44,133 nucleotides of DNA from Myxococcales bacterium SG8_38 (GCA_001303415.1 LJTN01000017.1:1-44133), one strand, 5' to 3'. Shown: positions 24,597 through 34,388, numbered from the stretch's first letter. The notes: generated by a model from the letters alone, not told the origin. Translations and numbers: made by a program.

Positions 24597-25838
24597 ATGG
24601 ACGTCGAGATCCATGGTGAGTACGAGCCACGCTTCGAGCCCGTTGCGTCCGTGCTCCGAAAGCAGGTAGCACGGTTCGGCGGTGGCGGAGCCGTCTCGGT
24701 CTTTTTGAATGGGAAGCCCGTCGTGGACATCTGGGCGGGCCGGGCCCGGCACGATGGCGCCGCTTGGGACCGCGACACCATGTCGATCTGCTTTTCGGGT
24801 ACCAAGGGCATCGCGGCCACGGCCGTTCACATCCTGGCCTCGCAAGGCGCGATCGATTACGACGCTCCGGTTGCGCGCTACTGGCCGGAGTTCGGGTGCA
24901 ACGGGAAAGAGACCATCACCGTGCGCCAGGTGCTTGCCCACCAGGCGGGGCTGCACAAGACCGTGCCACTGGTCGATCAGCTGACGGACATTCTCGATTG
25001 GGAACGCATCGTTCGGCGTGTCGCCGAGGCCAAACCGGATTTTCGCCCCGGGACCGCCAATGGCTACCATGCCGTGACGTTCGGCTGGCTCGTGGGGGAG
25101 CTCGTCCGCCGCGTCTCGGGCATGACCTTCCCGGACTTCGTGCAGAGGCGCATCGTCGAGCCGCTTGGTCTCGATGGCATGCGCGTCGGGGAGGCAGATA
25201 GCCAGATGCACCGGCTCACCGATTTGGTCGGCCTTCCGGCGTTGCGCCGGTGGGGTGCGGAGCCCTTGCCGGAGTCGTATCGCGCGCCGGCCTGCATGCC
25301 CAGGGGACCGCTTCGCAGCCTGGTCCGTCGCGGGCTCACTCCCGCGAAGATGACCGAGCTATTCACCCATCCTGCCTTCTGGAAGGCTTGCCTGCCCGCG
25401 ATGAACGGCGTCTGCACCGCTCGTTCGCTCGCCAAGATGTACGCCATGCTTTCGGTCGGCGGCGAGCTCGAAGGAGTGAGATTGGTGAACGAAGGGATCA
25501 TCGAGCGTGCTTCCAAGGTTCAGATGAAACGCCCCGACAGGGTGGTGCTCTATCCCTTGCATTGGCGGCTCGGCTATCATCGGGCCGACGCACTGCTCAT
25601 GGATGTTCCGAGGGCTTTCGGTCACTTCGGCATGGGTGGCGCCGGAGGATGGGCCAATCCAGAGCTCAGGCTCAGCGCGGCCCACGTTCACAACGGGTTT
25701 CCACTCTCCCTCGCGGGGCAGCTCCGAACGGTGAACATCACGGCGGCAGTCTACGAGTCTCTAGGTCTCTACCACGGCGTTTTTCATACGCTCCGCCATG
25801 GTCCGGTCATCGAGCTGCTTCCGGCTCGCGCGGCCTGA
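24597..25838 (+). CDS. Serine beta-lactamase-like esterase (class C/EstB family)
   Basis: The 413-aa protein from ATG 24597 has the serine beta-lactamase fold. The nucleophile motif is Ser67-Gly-Thr-Lys70 (CFSGTK), followed by Tyr157 in NGYHAVTFGW, where class C beta-lactamases have Y-x-N but EstB-type esterases have Y-x-x. The third motif, HFGMGGAGG, replaces the KTG triad with the HxGxGG type of esterases. It therefore more likely hydrolyses esters or lactones than beta-lactam antibiotics. No signal peptide is visible, so it is probably cytoplasmic. TTG 24558 would be an alternative start adding 13 residues. It is a single gene, convergent with the AsmA gene by 14 bp. Confidence 0.88.
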   Translation: MDVEIHGEYEPRFEPVASVLRKQVARFGGGGAVSVFLNGKPVVDIWAGRARHDGAAWDRDTMSICFSGTKGIAATAVHILASQGAIDYDAPVARYWPEFGCNGKETITVRQVLAHQAGLHKTVPLVDQLTDILDWERIVRRVAEAKPDFRPGTANGYHAVTFGWLVGELVRRVSGMTFPDFVQRRIVEPLGLDGMRVGEADSQMHRLTDLVGLPALRRWGAEPLPESYRAPACMPRGPLRSLVRRGLTPAKMTELFTHPAFWKACLPAMNGVCTARSLAKMYAMLSVGGELEGVRLVNEGIIERASKVQMKRPDRVVLYPLHWRLGYHRADALLMDVPRAFGHFGMGGAGGWANPELRLSAAHVHNGFPLSLAGQLRTVNITAAVYESLGLYHGVFHTLRHGPVIELLPARAA

Positions 25839-25852
25839 CATGGAGCGCCGCA

Positions 25853-28633
25853 TCAACGGATCCGCTTCGTGGTCTTCTGCTCCGCGGCTTTCGTGGCTTG
25901 CCCGCTCTTCCTCTCGGCTTCCGCGATGAGCGATTCGCCTTGCTTCCGCGCTTCGGCCACCGCCCGATCCGCCTTGCGGTTGGCCTCGGCGATCACCTGA
26001 TCGACTCGCTTGTCCGTCTCGCTGCGGATGCGCTTGGCTCCTTCGCGAGCCGCGACCTCCGCCAGAGGGTTGCCTTTCGCTTCCCGTTCGACCTGATCGG
26101 CGCGCGCGTAGCCTTCTTTGCGTATCTTCTCGGCGGCGCGCTTGGCTTCTTCGCGGATTCGATCCGCTGTCTTTTCCGCTTCCGAAATCAGCCGTTCAGC
26201 TTGAGCTCGAGCTTCCTGCACCGCGCGTGCGCGCTGCTCCTCGAGCTCCGCCGATACGGCATCGGCCACGACCCCTCGAAGCGCGCTCGTATCGACTTTC
26301 ACCGAAACGCGCGGAGATTTGATCGAGCCGGTCAGGTTGGCCTGCACGCCTACCTTCTTCACCTTCGAGAGGTCCAGCCCCAGCCCGCGTACTTCCGAAG
26401 CCAGCTTCGAGGTCAGCGTCTCGATCGGCACGTCCGTCGACACCTGGTATTTCATCTCCTGGTCGAGACCGTGGCGTCCGCTCACCTGCATCGTCAGTCC
26501 TGCAGCGTTCGCGGTGAATGGCTTTACCTCGACAGCTCCATCTTCGATCGCGAACCGCGTTTTGAAGCGTTCGATGTCGAGGGGCGTCGGAATCGCCGGC
26601 ACGGCCCTCGCGAGCTCCTGCAGCGGCTTGAAGTCGGGGCTCAGCCTGCTTTGCACGGCAGCCACGAGCCCACTGGCATCTATCGAGTCGAGCTTCGGCA
26701 CGAAATCATCGCTGAGCGTGCCGGCGGCACGGAGGTCAGTCGAGAAACGGCCGTCCAAAAAACGAGCAATGGGGGCGTAGGCCCGCATCGAAGGCAGAGC
26801 CTCGAAGGCCCGGGCAAAGCTGGCTTTGTCCACGCCATAGGTCATGTCGAACGCAGCCGGTCGATCGGGATACGTCGTGAGGGTTCCGTCGAGCTTCATC
26901 GACCCTCCGAGCGCGTTCGCGCGTATCCCGTCGAGAATGAGCTTTCGGTCCACGATTCGGCCGGAGCCTTTGAAGTTTTTGAGGACGATGTCGCCGTAGG
27001 TCAGCTCTTGTACGTCGAAGTCGAGCTTTGCATCGAGGTCCTCGGGCAGGACGAACGGTGACTCCGAGGTCTTCTCGTCCTCGGGCTTCGATTCGCCGAG
27101 GAAGTCCTCCACGCGCAAGTGCTTGGAGGAGAGCCAAGCGCTTGCTGTCACCTTCTCATCGTCACTCAAGAAGGTGGTCAGGGGCGAGGCCACGCCCCGA
27201 ATGCTGACGTCACTCGCTCCGATCTGAGCTCGCAGCTCCTCGATTTTCGTGTTCTCGGGAGAGAGAGTCACGCGCGCCGAAGGGACCTGAACCTCGGGGC
27301 TTCCCGGCGCCTGGTATCGCACATCGCTTGCCTCGATGCGGCCGGTGAGCTTCCCGATGCGCTTCCCTTTGGCGCTGAGATCGACATGTGCTTCGACGAG
27401 ACCAGCGAGGCTTTCGACGTCGGGAATCGGATACGCGTTCGCGACGTCGGTCAGATCGAATCGACCATCCAACACGAGATCGATGTCTGGCTGCGAAAGC
27501 AGCCGTGCCGCTCGCAGGCTCCCCTTGGCACGGCTCTTTCCGGCAGCAATGCCGTACTTCGGCACGTCCACGGTGAGCCGGTCGAGGTTGCCGCCGGGAT
27601 GATCCACCTTTGCATCGAGCTCCAGATCGGTAATGGCGAGCGGTAGATCGGGATACTTCACTCTTCCATCCCGAACGTTTGCGGTGACGGAGAACGAAGG
27701 GATGTCATCGTCGTTCGGCCCGAGCTGGCCCTTGGCTCGCGCCTTCATGGAAAAGGTTCCGCTTGCTTTCATTCCTTCGAAGTCCGCGGAATACGCGTTC
27801 GGAACGGTCGAAACCAACGCTTTGATCGAAAGCCCCTCTTCGGAAGCGACTTGGACATCGAGCGTGGTCCCCTCGCCGCCCCATCCGATGACGCCCGATC
27901 CACCCAAGGCAAGCTGATTGAGGGCGAGGCGAATCCGCTCGAGCGTGAGTTGCTCTTCCTCGCTCCGGAGGGTTGCGTCGAGGTCGAGCGCTGCCCGGGC
28001 TTCGTCGAGATATCTCACGCCTCCTAGCATCACGGTGAGCGCGTCGACGGTCGTTTTCGAGCTCAGCTCTTGCGCAGGTCCGGCCACTCGCAGACGCCCC
28101 TCGTGGCTCAAGCCCTTCGCTTCGACCCGCGCGCCTGGTGCCTCGTAGAGGATCGTTCCCTCGCCGATTCGATATCGCTTGATCTCGAAAGCAAGCTCTT
28201 CGTCCGGCTCCTCCGGCTGCGGGGTCTCGGCCAAGATGTCGTAGTTGGCAGTGCCTTCGTCGGTGATGACGACGTGCACGTTGGGCTCGTCGATCTCGAT
28301 CGACTCGATCTCGATGCTGTCTTCGGTGATCAGCGTGAAGAGCCCGATGCCGGCGCCGAGCGACTCGACCGAAAGGAGTCGGGTGCCTTCGAAGGTGCCC
28401 TTTCCGGTGATCGTCAGCTTGGACACCACGATGGTGAGATTCGGGAAAGTCGACAGGAGGGACAGATCCACGTCCTCGAAATCCAGCTCCGCATCGACGC
28501 GTTCGTTCAGCTCCGACCGGACGAGCTCGACGATGCGATCTTCGAAGAGCACCGGCACCAGCACGAGGCCTGCGATGACGAGGAGAAGAAGCGTGCCAAC
28601 GGTGATGAGAGAAATCCGCAAAGGCCTATTCAT
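25853..28633 (-). CDS. AsmA-like membrane protein with C-terminal coiled coil
   Basis: This 926-aa protein starts at ATG 28633 with an N-terminal membrane helix (about 7-28, LITVGTLLLLVIAGLVLVPV), followed by a periplasmic domain rich in beta strands, typical of AsmA/TamB-type lipid-transport or envelope-assembly proteins. A typical entry, IVELVRSELNERVDAELDFEDVDLSL, follows at about 33-58. The last 130 residues are almost pure Lys/Arg/Glu/Ala helix, with repeats such as AERLISEAEKTADRIREEAK, forming a long coiled coil not part of the core fold. The tail may reach across the periplasm or contact peptidoglycan, which is speculative. It follows the MBL gene by 91 bp on the same strand. Confidence 0.8.
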   Translation of the reverse strand: MNRPLRISLITVGTLLLLVIAGLVLVPVLFEDRIVELVRSELNERVDAELDFEDVDLSLLSTFPNLTIVVSKLTITGKGTFEGTRLLSVESLGAGIGLFTLITEDSIEIESIEIDEPNVHVVITDEGTANYDILAETPQPEEPDEELAFEIKRYRIGEGTILYEAPGARVEAKGLSHEGRLRVAGPAQELSSKTTVDALTVMLGGVRYLDEARAALDLDATLRSEEEQLTLERIRLALNQLALGGSGVIGWGGEGTTLDVQVASEEGLSIKALVSTVPNAYSADFEGMKASGTFSMKARAKGQLGPNDDDIPSFSVTANVRDGRVKYPDLPLAITDLELDAKVDHPGGNLDRLTVDVPKYGIAAGKSRAKGSLRAARLLSQPDIDLVLDGRFDLTDVANAYPIPDVESLAGLVEAHVDLSAKGKRIGKLTGRIEASDVRYQAPGSPEVQVPSARVTLSPENTKIEELRAQIGASDVSIRGVASPLTTFLSDDEKVTASAWLSSKHLRVEDFLGESKPEDEKTSESPFVLPEDLDAKLDFDVQELTYGDIVLKNFKGSGRIVDRKLILDGIRANALGGSMKLDGTLTTYPDRPAAFDMTYGVDKASFARAFEALPSMRAYAPIARFLDGRFSTDLRAAGTLSDDFVPKLDSIDASGLVAAVQSRLSPDFKPLQELARAVPAIPTPLDIERFKTRFAIEDGAVEVKPFTANAAGLTMQVSGRHGLDQEMKYQVSTDVPIETLTSKLASEVRGLGLDLSKVKKVGVQANLTGSIKSPRVSVKVDTSALRGVVADAVSAELEEQRARAVQEARAQAERLISEAEKTADRIREEAKRAAEKIRKEGYARADQVEREAKGNPLAEVAAREGAKRIRSETDKRVDQVIAEANRKADRAVAEARKQGESLIAEAERKSGQATKAAEQKTTKRIR

Positions 28634-28724
28634 TGCTACGTTGTTGTAGCACCATCCCCATTCCCACTCGTCGATGCTTTCTGAGGCGGTTCGCCCGGAG
28701 CGTCGGCAGACCCGCAATTTAGGG

Positions 28725-29756
28725 CTAATTGTGTTTCCGCATTCGCTTTCGCATGCGCGACATGCCGGCAAACATCGCCAAGACGTCGGGCTGCGTGTTG
28801 TCACCCCTGAAATCGCGGTAGAGCGTGTGAACGTTGGTATACATGCGTTCGGCGTCGAGCCACCGATCGAACTCGGAGAGACGGATGTCGATGATGGCTT
28901 CCTCGACGGTCATGCCGGCGTTGTAGCGCTTGCGGGCCTCGCCGCTGAGCACCTCGAGGTAGTGCAAGATCTCGCGTAGCCCGGACTTGTCGGTGAGAGG
29001 CCCATGTCCTGGAACGATCGTCTCGATGTCCATTTGTAGCAGTTGATGCAGACCGGTGATCCAATTCGAAACGGGCCCCTGCCAGACGACTGGATGCGCA
29101 TCCTTGAACAAGATGTCCCCCGTGAAGAGCGTCTTGTCGCCAGGGATCCAGACCACCGCGTCGCCGCTCGTATGCGCCGGCCCGAGCTCCATGAGCACCA
29201 CCTCTTTGTCGCCGACCTTCAGCTTCAGCTCGTCGCGGAACGTGCGATTTGGCAGGACGGTCTCACAGGAGAAGTCGAACTGTTCGAACAGAGGCAGCGC
29301 GAGCTCGCTGGCCTCCGCCAGATGGCTGAGCTTGTGGATTCCCACCGCATCGAGGACACGACCGATCACCCGTGCGGCAGGCCCGAGCGCCCGCACGACC
29401 CTGCCCGCGCGCATGAGTAGCCGATTGCGGCTCGCGGGCGACTCGCGAAGGTCCTCCAAGCAGCCGACGGTGCCAATGATCTGTGCGTCGGCTACCAGCG
29501 AGTTGCCGTAGCAATGGTCGCCATTGCCGTGGGTATTGACGACCCTATCGATGCGTTTCGCGGCAGGTGTCGCGCGGCGCATCGTGGCCAACATCTCCGC
29601 GGTGATCTTCTCATCGAACAACGTGTCGACGAGCAAGCTCTCCGCACCGTCGGTGATCAAGCCAGCATTGCTCCAGCCCCAAGACCCGGGCAGTTGGGTA
29701 TAAGCAAATACGCCATTACCGATCTCGTGAAGGCTCTTTTCGACAGCCGCGCCCAT
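28725..29756 (-). CDS. MBL-fold metallo-hydrolase
   Basis: The protein is about 343 aa from ATG 29756, which has GAGG directly before it and AAAGG further upstream. The metal-binding set is THGNGDHCYGN (H-x-N-x-D-H, a variant with Asn in place of the second His), LGPAHTSGDAV and PGHGP. Such Asn variants are found among MBL relatives that act as lactonases or cyclases. The C-terminal 80 residues form a helical extension with FDRWLDAERMYTNVHTLYRD. The substrate is unknown. The gene lies between the ABC-F and AsmA genes in the same direction and ends with the basic SRMRKRMRKHN tail. Confidence 0.82.
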   Translation of the reverse strand: MGAAVEKSLHEIGNGVFAYTQLPGSWGWSNAGLITDGAESLLVDTLFDEKITAEMLATMRRATPAAKRIDRVVNTHGNGDHCYGNSLVADAQIIGTVGCLEDLRESPASRNRLLMRAGRVVRALGPAARVIGRVLDAVGIHKLSHLAEASELALPLFEQFDFSCETVLPNRTFRDELKLKVGDKEVVLMELGPAHTSGDAVVWIPGDKTLFTGDILFKDAHPVVWQGPVSNWITGLHQLLQMDIETIVPGHGPLTDKSGLREILHYLEVLSGEARKRYNAGMTVEEAIIDIRLSEFDRWLDAERMYTNVHTLYRDFRGDNTQPDVLAMFAGMSRMRKRMRKHN

Positions 29757-29830
29757 CCTCAGACCTTTATCGCAGCCCTGAGCAAGAATGGGAAGAAGGT
29801 GTCGCGCGATCCGCCGCTCGACCCCGCTCG

Positions 29831-31816
29831 TCACCCGGCTTCGCTAATCTCCGCACGCGCTTCCTCGAGCCTCTCGTGCGCTTCCGTCCACTGCTCGAGC
29901 GATCGCTCGAGCGCTGCCTGGGCCTCGCCCACCTGGCGTAGCAGCGTATCGCGACGCTCGGCATCGTCGTACATCTCGGGGTTGCTGAGCGCCTCGTTGT
30001 GCTCGGCGATGGTATCCTCGAGCTCGCTGATGGCCTCTTCGAGCTCGCGGACTCGTTTCTCCAGTGGCTTGAGCTGTCGGTTCTGCGCGGCGCGAAGTTC
30101 GGCCGCTCTTCGGCGTTCGTCCTTGCGCGCCTGGCGGCTCTTTTTCTGTGCAGCAGGTCGAACCGCAGCCTCGGTGGCTGGCGTGACCTCGCGGTCTTGG
30201 CAGGACCAAAGATAGTCGTCGAGCGTGCCGGCATAGCTTTCGACCTGGCCGTCATGCACGACCCAAAGCTTGGTGGCGAGCCTGCGGATGAACGCGCGAT
30301 TGTGGCTCACGAAGAGCAGGGTGCCGTCGTAGGTCTCGAGCGCGTCGGTCAGCGCTTCCGTGGTCTGCAAATCGAGATGATTGGTCGGCTCGTCCATGAG
30401 CAGCACGTTGCCGGGACGCACCAAGATCCTGGCGAGCGCCACTCGCGCCCTCTCTCCGCCCGACAGCACGGAGACCCGCTTGTCGACGGCGAGGTCGCCG
30501 AAAAGCAACGCCCCGAGGACTGCACGGACGCGCTCGACGCTCGTGCCGTCGCTGGCATAGGTCACTTCCTGCAGTACGGTACGCTCGAGGTTCAAGGCTT
30601 CCGCGTGATGCTGGGCGAAGTAACGCACGTCGGACTGCCCGGGAAGGTGTACGCCGCCGCTCGACGGCTCGATTTCACCCGCGAGGATCTTCAGCAGCGT
30701 CGTCTTCCCGGCGCCATTGGGGCCGACGATTGCGATCCGGTCGCCGCGTTCCACCGAGAGAGACACGCCGTCGAGCACCAGGTGCGACCCAAAAGACTTG
30801 CACAAGTCGTCAACGCGCACGGGGATGCGCGCGCCACGGTCCGTCGACGGGAAGGAGAACCGCGCTTGGCGCGTCGATCGGTGGAGCTCGACCGTGTCCA
30901 TCTTTTCGAGCTTTCGGACACGGCTCTGCACCTGTGCCGCTTTGCTGGCCTTGGCTCGGAAGCGCCGGACGAATTGTTCGAGATGGGCCTTTTCTCGCTC
31001 GAGGTTCTTGGCCCGGTTTTCGAGGACTTGCCGCTCCTCGTCGCGCTGGATGAGGTACTGCTCATAGTTGCCTCGAAAGGTGCGAATGCCTTCCGGCTCG
31101 AAGCTCACGACGCGGTTGATCTGCTCGTTCAGGAACTCTCTGTCGTGAGAGACCAGAAAGAAACAATGGCTGTACCCGCTCAAGAACTTCGAGAACCAAG
31201 CCACCGACGGCATGTCCAGGTGGTTGGTGGGCTCGTCGAGAAGCAAGAGCTCTGGCTTCTGAAATAGAAGGGACGCCAACACTGCGCGCATTTTCCAGCC
31301 ACCGCTCAGCTGCGAAAGGGGGCGGCCGTAGTCATCTTGTGAAAAGCCGAGGCCGTGCAGGATGCGTTTCGCCTCGTGCTCCGAAAAACGGGCATCGAGG
31401 GCGGCGATCCGTTCGTGCAAGAGGGCAATCTCACCCGCCGCTGCGACCAGATTCTCTTCGCTCGTGCTCCCAGCACGTTGCAACTCCGCAAGACGCGACT
31501 CGCACGCCGCCAGGGTATCGCGAAGCTCGGGTCGTTCCGGGACGCTGTCAAATACGAAGTGGAACAGCTTCTGATCCGGAAACGACTCGATCTCCTGCGG
31601 AAGGAACCCAATTCGTACGCCGGGAACCGTCCGAACCACCCCAGCGTCGGGCTCCATCGAGCCCGCAAGAAGGCGGAGCAGACTCGACTTCCCAGACCCG
31701 TTGGGCCCGACGAGGCCGATGTGATCACCATGATGCACCTGAAGGGAGAGCCCGTCGAAGAGCTTTTCTCCTCCGAGCGCAAGGGACGCACCATCGAGCG
31801 AGGCAAGGGTCGTCAA
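29831..31816 (-). CDS. ABC-F family ATPase (translation-associated)
   Basis: The 661-aa protein has two ABC domains and no membrane helices. The first has Walker A GPNGSGKSS, signature LSGGWKMR and Walker B LLLLDEPTNHLD; the second has GPNGAGKTT, LSGGERAR and VLLMDEPTNHLD. The inter-domain linker (about 245-320) is charged and helical as in ABC-F factors that act on the ribosomal E site. A C-terminal coiled coil of about 120 residues resembles Uup/YheS-type tails. The start is TTG 31816, with GGAG upstream, overlapping the stop of the hydrolase-OsmC gene by 4 bp (TTGA). Antibiotic resistance is not implied; it more resembles the housekeeping YheS/Uup group. Confidence 0.92.
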   Translation of the reverse strand: MTTLASLDGASLALGGEKLFDGLSLQVHHGDHIGLVGPNGSGKSSLLRLLAGSMEPDAGVVRTVPGVRIGFLPQEIESFPDQKLFHFVFDSVPERPELRDTLAACESRLAELQRAGSTSEENLVAAAGEIALLHERIAALDARFSEHEAKRILHGLGFSQDDYGRPLSQLSGGWKMRAVLASLLFQKPELLLLDEPTNHLDMPSVAWFSKFLSGYSHCFFLVSHDREFLNEQINRVVSFEPEGIRTFRGNYEQYLIQRDEERQVLENRAKNLEREKAHLEQFVRRFRAKASKAAQVQSRVRKLEKMDTVELHRSTRQARFSFPSTDRGARIPVRVDDLCKSFGSHLVLDGVSLSVERGDRIAIVGPNGAGKTTLLKILAGEIEPSSGGVHLPGQSDVRYFAQHHAEALNLERTVLQEVTYASDGTSVERVRAVLGALLFGDLAVDKRVSVLSGGERARVALARILVRPGNVLLMDEPTNHLDLQTTEALTDALETYDGTLLFVSHNRAFIRRLATKLWVVHDGQVESYAGTLDDYLWSCQDREVTPATEAAVRPAAQKKSRQARKDERRRAAELRAAQNRQLKPLEKRVRELEEAISELEDTIAEHNEALSNPEMYDDAERRDTLLRQVGEAQAALERSLEQWTEAHERLEEARAEISEAG

Positions 31817-33033
31817 ACCAACTCCGACCGAATCTTGATCTCGTTTATCAGCGTGCGGTGCACTGGGCAGCGAGCCGATATCTCGAGAAGGCGCTCTCGT
31901 TGCTCGTCGGTCAGATCACCCTCTAACTCGAGCTTCTTGTCGATGAAGTCGATCATTCCAGATTTGCTCTCGCAGTCCTGACAATCCTTCGCGTGCACAC
32001 GATCGTGGCGGAGCGTGACTCGGACCGCGTCGAGAGGCCACTCTTTGCGTCCGGCGTACAACTTGAGGGTCATGGAGGTACAGGCGCCGAGGCTCGCCAG
32101 CAAGAGATCGTAAGGATTCGGACCGAGATTCGTGCCGCCCTTGTCGAGGGGCTCGTCGGAGGAGAAGACGTGATTCCGCGCACGTATCCTCTGGAGGAAG
32201 CTGGTCGTCCTTCCATCGACCACGACCACGCCTTCCGGGGCGTCTTCGGGCATCTCGGGCTCCGGCTGCTCGGGCAGATAGCGGCTGGCCCAGGCTGCGA
32301 GCACGTCTGCAACGTACCGACCGTCGCTCCGGCGGCTCAATAAGTGGTCCGCGCCATCGAGTGAGACGAAGCTCTTGGGATGCCGTGCCGCCTTGTAGAT
32401 GAGACGTGCATTGTCGATCCCGACGGTGTTGTCCTGCGGTGAGTGAAACAGGACGAGCGCCTTTTTCAAATCGCCGATCCGCTGTGCATTGCACTGGCTG
32501 CGAAGATCCTCGAGAAAGCTCTTTCGAATTTTGAAAGGGCGTCCCCCCAGGTCGACGACCGCCTCCCCGCTCGACTCGATCTCGCCGAGCGACGCCCCGA
32601 AGAGCTGTGCCACGTGCTCCGGGTCGAAGGGGGCTCCGATGGTGGCGACTCCCACCGCTTCTGGAATCTTTTCCGCGGCACCTAGGACGGCCGACCCTCC
32701 GAGGCTGTGGCCGACTAGAAGCGCAGGGGCCCGATAGACCTCGCGAAGCGCATCGGCGGCCGCGACGATGTCGTCGACGTTGTGCGAGAACGTCGTCTCG
32801 CCGAGCTCTCCCTCGCTGTCCCCGAGCCCCGTGAAGTCGAAACGCAAGGTTGCAATGCCGCGTTCGGCCAACGCCGAGCTGATGTAGCGCGCGGCTCTGC
32901 TATCCTTGGAGCAGGTGAAGCAATGAGCGAACACGGCCCAGGCGGTGGGCTCGACCGCGGGGAGGTGGAGCCGCGCAGACAGCGTCTGCCCGTCGCTTCC
33001 CGTGAACTCGAATCGTTTCGCTTCCGTCGTCAT
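31813..33033 (-). CDS. Alpha/beta hydrolase-OsmC fusion protein
   Basis: The 406-aa protein starts at ATG 33033, with GAGGAGG upstream. The N-terminal domain (about 1-250) is an alpha/beta hydrolase with the nucleophile elbow GHSLGG and a terminal DGADHLL His; the HCFTCSKDSRAARYI opening matches the fusion family. The C-terminal domain (about 265-405) is OsmC-like, with the reactive Cys in LGACTSMTLKLYA and a second in ARCPVHRT, which in Ohr/OsmC proteins reduce organic hydroperoxides. The combination is a known bifunctional family, but its physiological substrate is not known to me. It sits upstream of the ABC-F gene in a 4-bp TTGA overlap and follows the sulfotransferase by 71 bp. Confidence 0.9.
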   Translation of the reverse strand: MTTEAKRFEFTGSDGQTLSARLHLPAVEPTAWAVFAHCFTCSKDSRAARYISSALAERGIATLRFDFTGLGDSEGELGETTFSHNVDDIVAAADALREVYRAPALLVGHSLGGSAVLGAAEKIPEAVGVATIGAPFDPEHVAQLFGASLGEIESSGEAVVDLGGRPFKIRKSFLEDLRSQCNAQRIGDLKKALVLFHSPQDNTVGIDNARLIYKAARHPKSFVSLDGADHLLSRRSDGRYVADVLAAWASRYLPEQPEPEMPEDAPEGVVVVDGRTTSFLQRIRARNHVFSSDEPLDKGGTNLGPNPYDLLLASLGACTSMTLKLYAGRKEWPLDAVRVTLRHDRVHAKDCQDCESKSGMIDFIDKKLELEGDLTDEQRERLLEISARCPVHRTLINEIKIRSELV

Positions 33034-33104
33034 GAGGCCTCCTCGGAGACCCACTGTACAACGCTCGGGCCGGCCCGTTACCCGGCGCCCATCGGCGTGC
33101 AGTT

Positions 33105-34262
33105 CTATTCGGCGGCTTCGGCGTAGTCGGACCGGGTGGGCGTGTCGTAGCCGAATTCTTCGAACACGTCGCCGAGCTCCTCTCGGACCTCGCGTCGGTT
33201 GATGCCGAAGAAATCGAGCTCGACTGTGCGCGCGCTCTCGTAGTCCCGCTGCGAAATCAACGCCTGATCGAGCCTCGCGGCAAAGGCATCACTCACCGGC
33301 ATGCCGAGGCGCTGGTAGAGGCCGAGGATCGTCTTCTTGGGGTTTGCGACTAGATCTTCGTAGCGGATGACGATGAACTGATCCTCGGGAATCTCTTTGC
33401 GGCACTCGAGGGCATAGCGATAGTAGTCGTAGCCGAGTCTCTTGAGCGCCTGGATCTCTTCGCCGTCCGGCCGAATGCTGGGCGAATGCGCTTTCCAGGC
33501 CCGGTAGAACATGTTGAGAAAGGACGGCAGGCAATCGTGCGGGTTGCGCACTAGATAGACGAATGCCGCATCGGGAAACTTCTCATGCACGGCTCGAACC
33601 CGCGTCGAGAAGAATACGTTCTTGTTCAGGAATCGCTTTCCGCCCGCTTCGAAAACGTGGCGCTTGATGGTGTTTTCGTAGCAGTCCATGAATGCGCTTC
33701 GCTCTTCGGGAGGCTGACGATCGATCCAGGTCTGGCTCGGTAGGTCCTCCATGAAGGGGAAGAGCAAACCCGTCGCTGGCGAGGTCAGGCTCCAAAGGAG
33801 CGTGCAGACATCCTCTTCGGGTTGGTCGAGGCTGAGCTTGTGCACGTCCTGCCAACGGCTCTCTAGAGGCCCGTTGAAGAAGTCGTATGCGCGACGCAGC
33901 ACCGAGCCGACCGGGCTCTTCGAAAGCTCGACCAGTCGCTTGAACGTACGCGTGGCGGTGACCGCGGGGAAAATCGTCTGGTACAGCTTTACCGTGGTGA
34001 AGATCTCGTCATCCATGCTGAGGAGGCGATGGGTGAGCGTGGTTCCGCTTCGCGGGTTGGCGAACACGAAGACCGGCCGCTCCACCTTCTGGTCGTGGTA
34101 CTCGGGACATACGACCTCATCGAGGGCCCGGAACACGGCCGCGCTCTGCCGGAGCCCGAGATAGATCGGCGTGATCCACGCGGTCGTGACCAAGCGGCCC
34201 ACCGTAGGTTGCTTGAAAAGGACGCTCCTGATCTCTCGGAGTCCCCTTTTGTTGAGATACAT
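33105..34262 (-). CDS. Sulfotransferase family protein
   Basis: The 385-aa cytosolic protein carries both PAPS-binding elements: the 5'-phosphosulfate loop NPRSGTTLTHRLL (about 69-81) and the 3'-phosphate segment YLVRNPHDCLPSFLN (about 237-251). The family is the Sulfotransfer_3-like group of P-loop enzymes that move sulfate from PAPS to alcohols or amines of small molecules or glycans. The acceptor is unknown. An AAGGGA ribosome site lies 8 nt before the ATG. It lies downstream of the ilvD gene by 126 bp on the same strand and upstream of the hydrolase-OsmC gene by 71 bp. Confidence 0.88.
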   Translation of the reverse strand: MYLNKRGLREIRSVLFKQPTVGRLVTTAWITPIYLGLRQSAAVFRALDEVVCPEYHDQKVERPVFVFANPRSGTTLTHRLLSMDDEIFTTVKLYQTIFPAVTATRTFKRLVELSKSPVGSVLRRAYDFFNGPLESRWQDVHKLSLDQPEEDVCTLLWSLTSPATGLLFPFMEDLPSQTWIDRQPPEERSAFMDCYENTIKRHVFEAGGKRFLNKNVFFSTRVRAVHEKFPDAAFVYLVRNPHDCLPSFLNMFYRAWKAHSPSIRPDGEEIQALKRLGYDYYRYALECRKEIPEDQFIVIRYEDLVANPKKTILGLYQRLGMPVSDAFAARLDQALISQRDYESARTVELDFFGINRREVREELGDVFEEFGYDTPTRSDYAEAAE

Positions 34263-34388
34263 GGTCGATCCCTTCGCTGAGCCCGCCCAGCTTCCACTGT
34301 AGGGTCGACACGCGGAATTGCTGGAGAAAACGGGTCAACGGTCCGGCGGGTTCCATGAATGGTCACCCGCTCGGGGTGAGCGGAGCGC

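Noticed and set aside
24597..25838. Class C beta-lactamase conferring resistance
   Set aside because: The Y-x-N and KTG motifs are replaced by esterase-type residues and no signal peptide is seen.
25250..27061. Long open frame on the plus strand antisense to the AsmA gene, and others of similar size (for example 29999-31267, 34929-36128, 34363-35499)
   Set aside because: Typical shadow frames in GC-rich DNA; translations have no recognisable domains, while the opposite frames encode clear families.
34363..34379. TCACCC-N5-GGGTGA hairpin after ilvD as a terminator
   Set aside because: Six-bp stem with no T-run on either strand; too weak to call.
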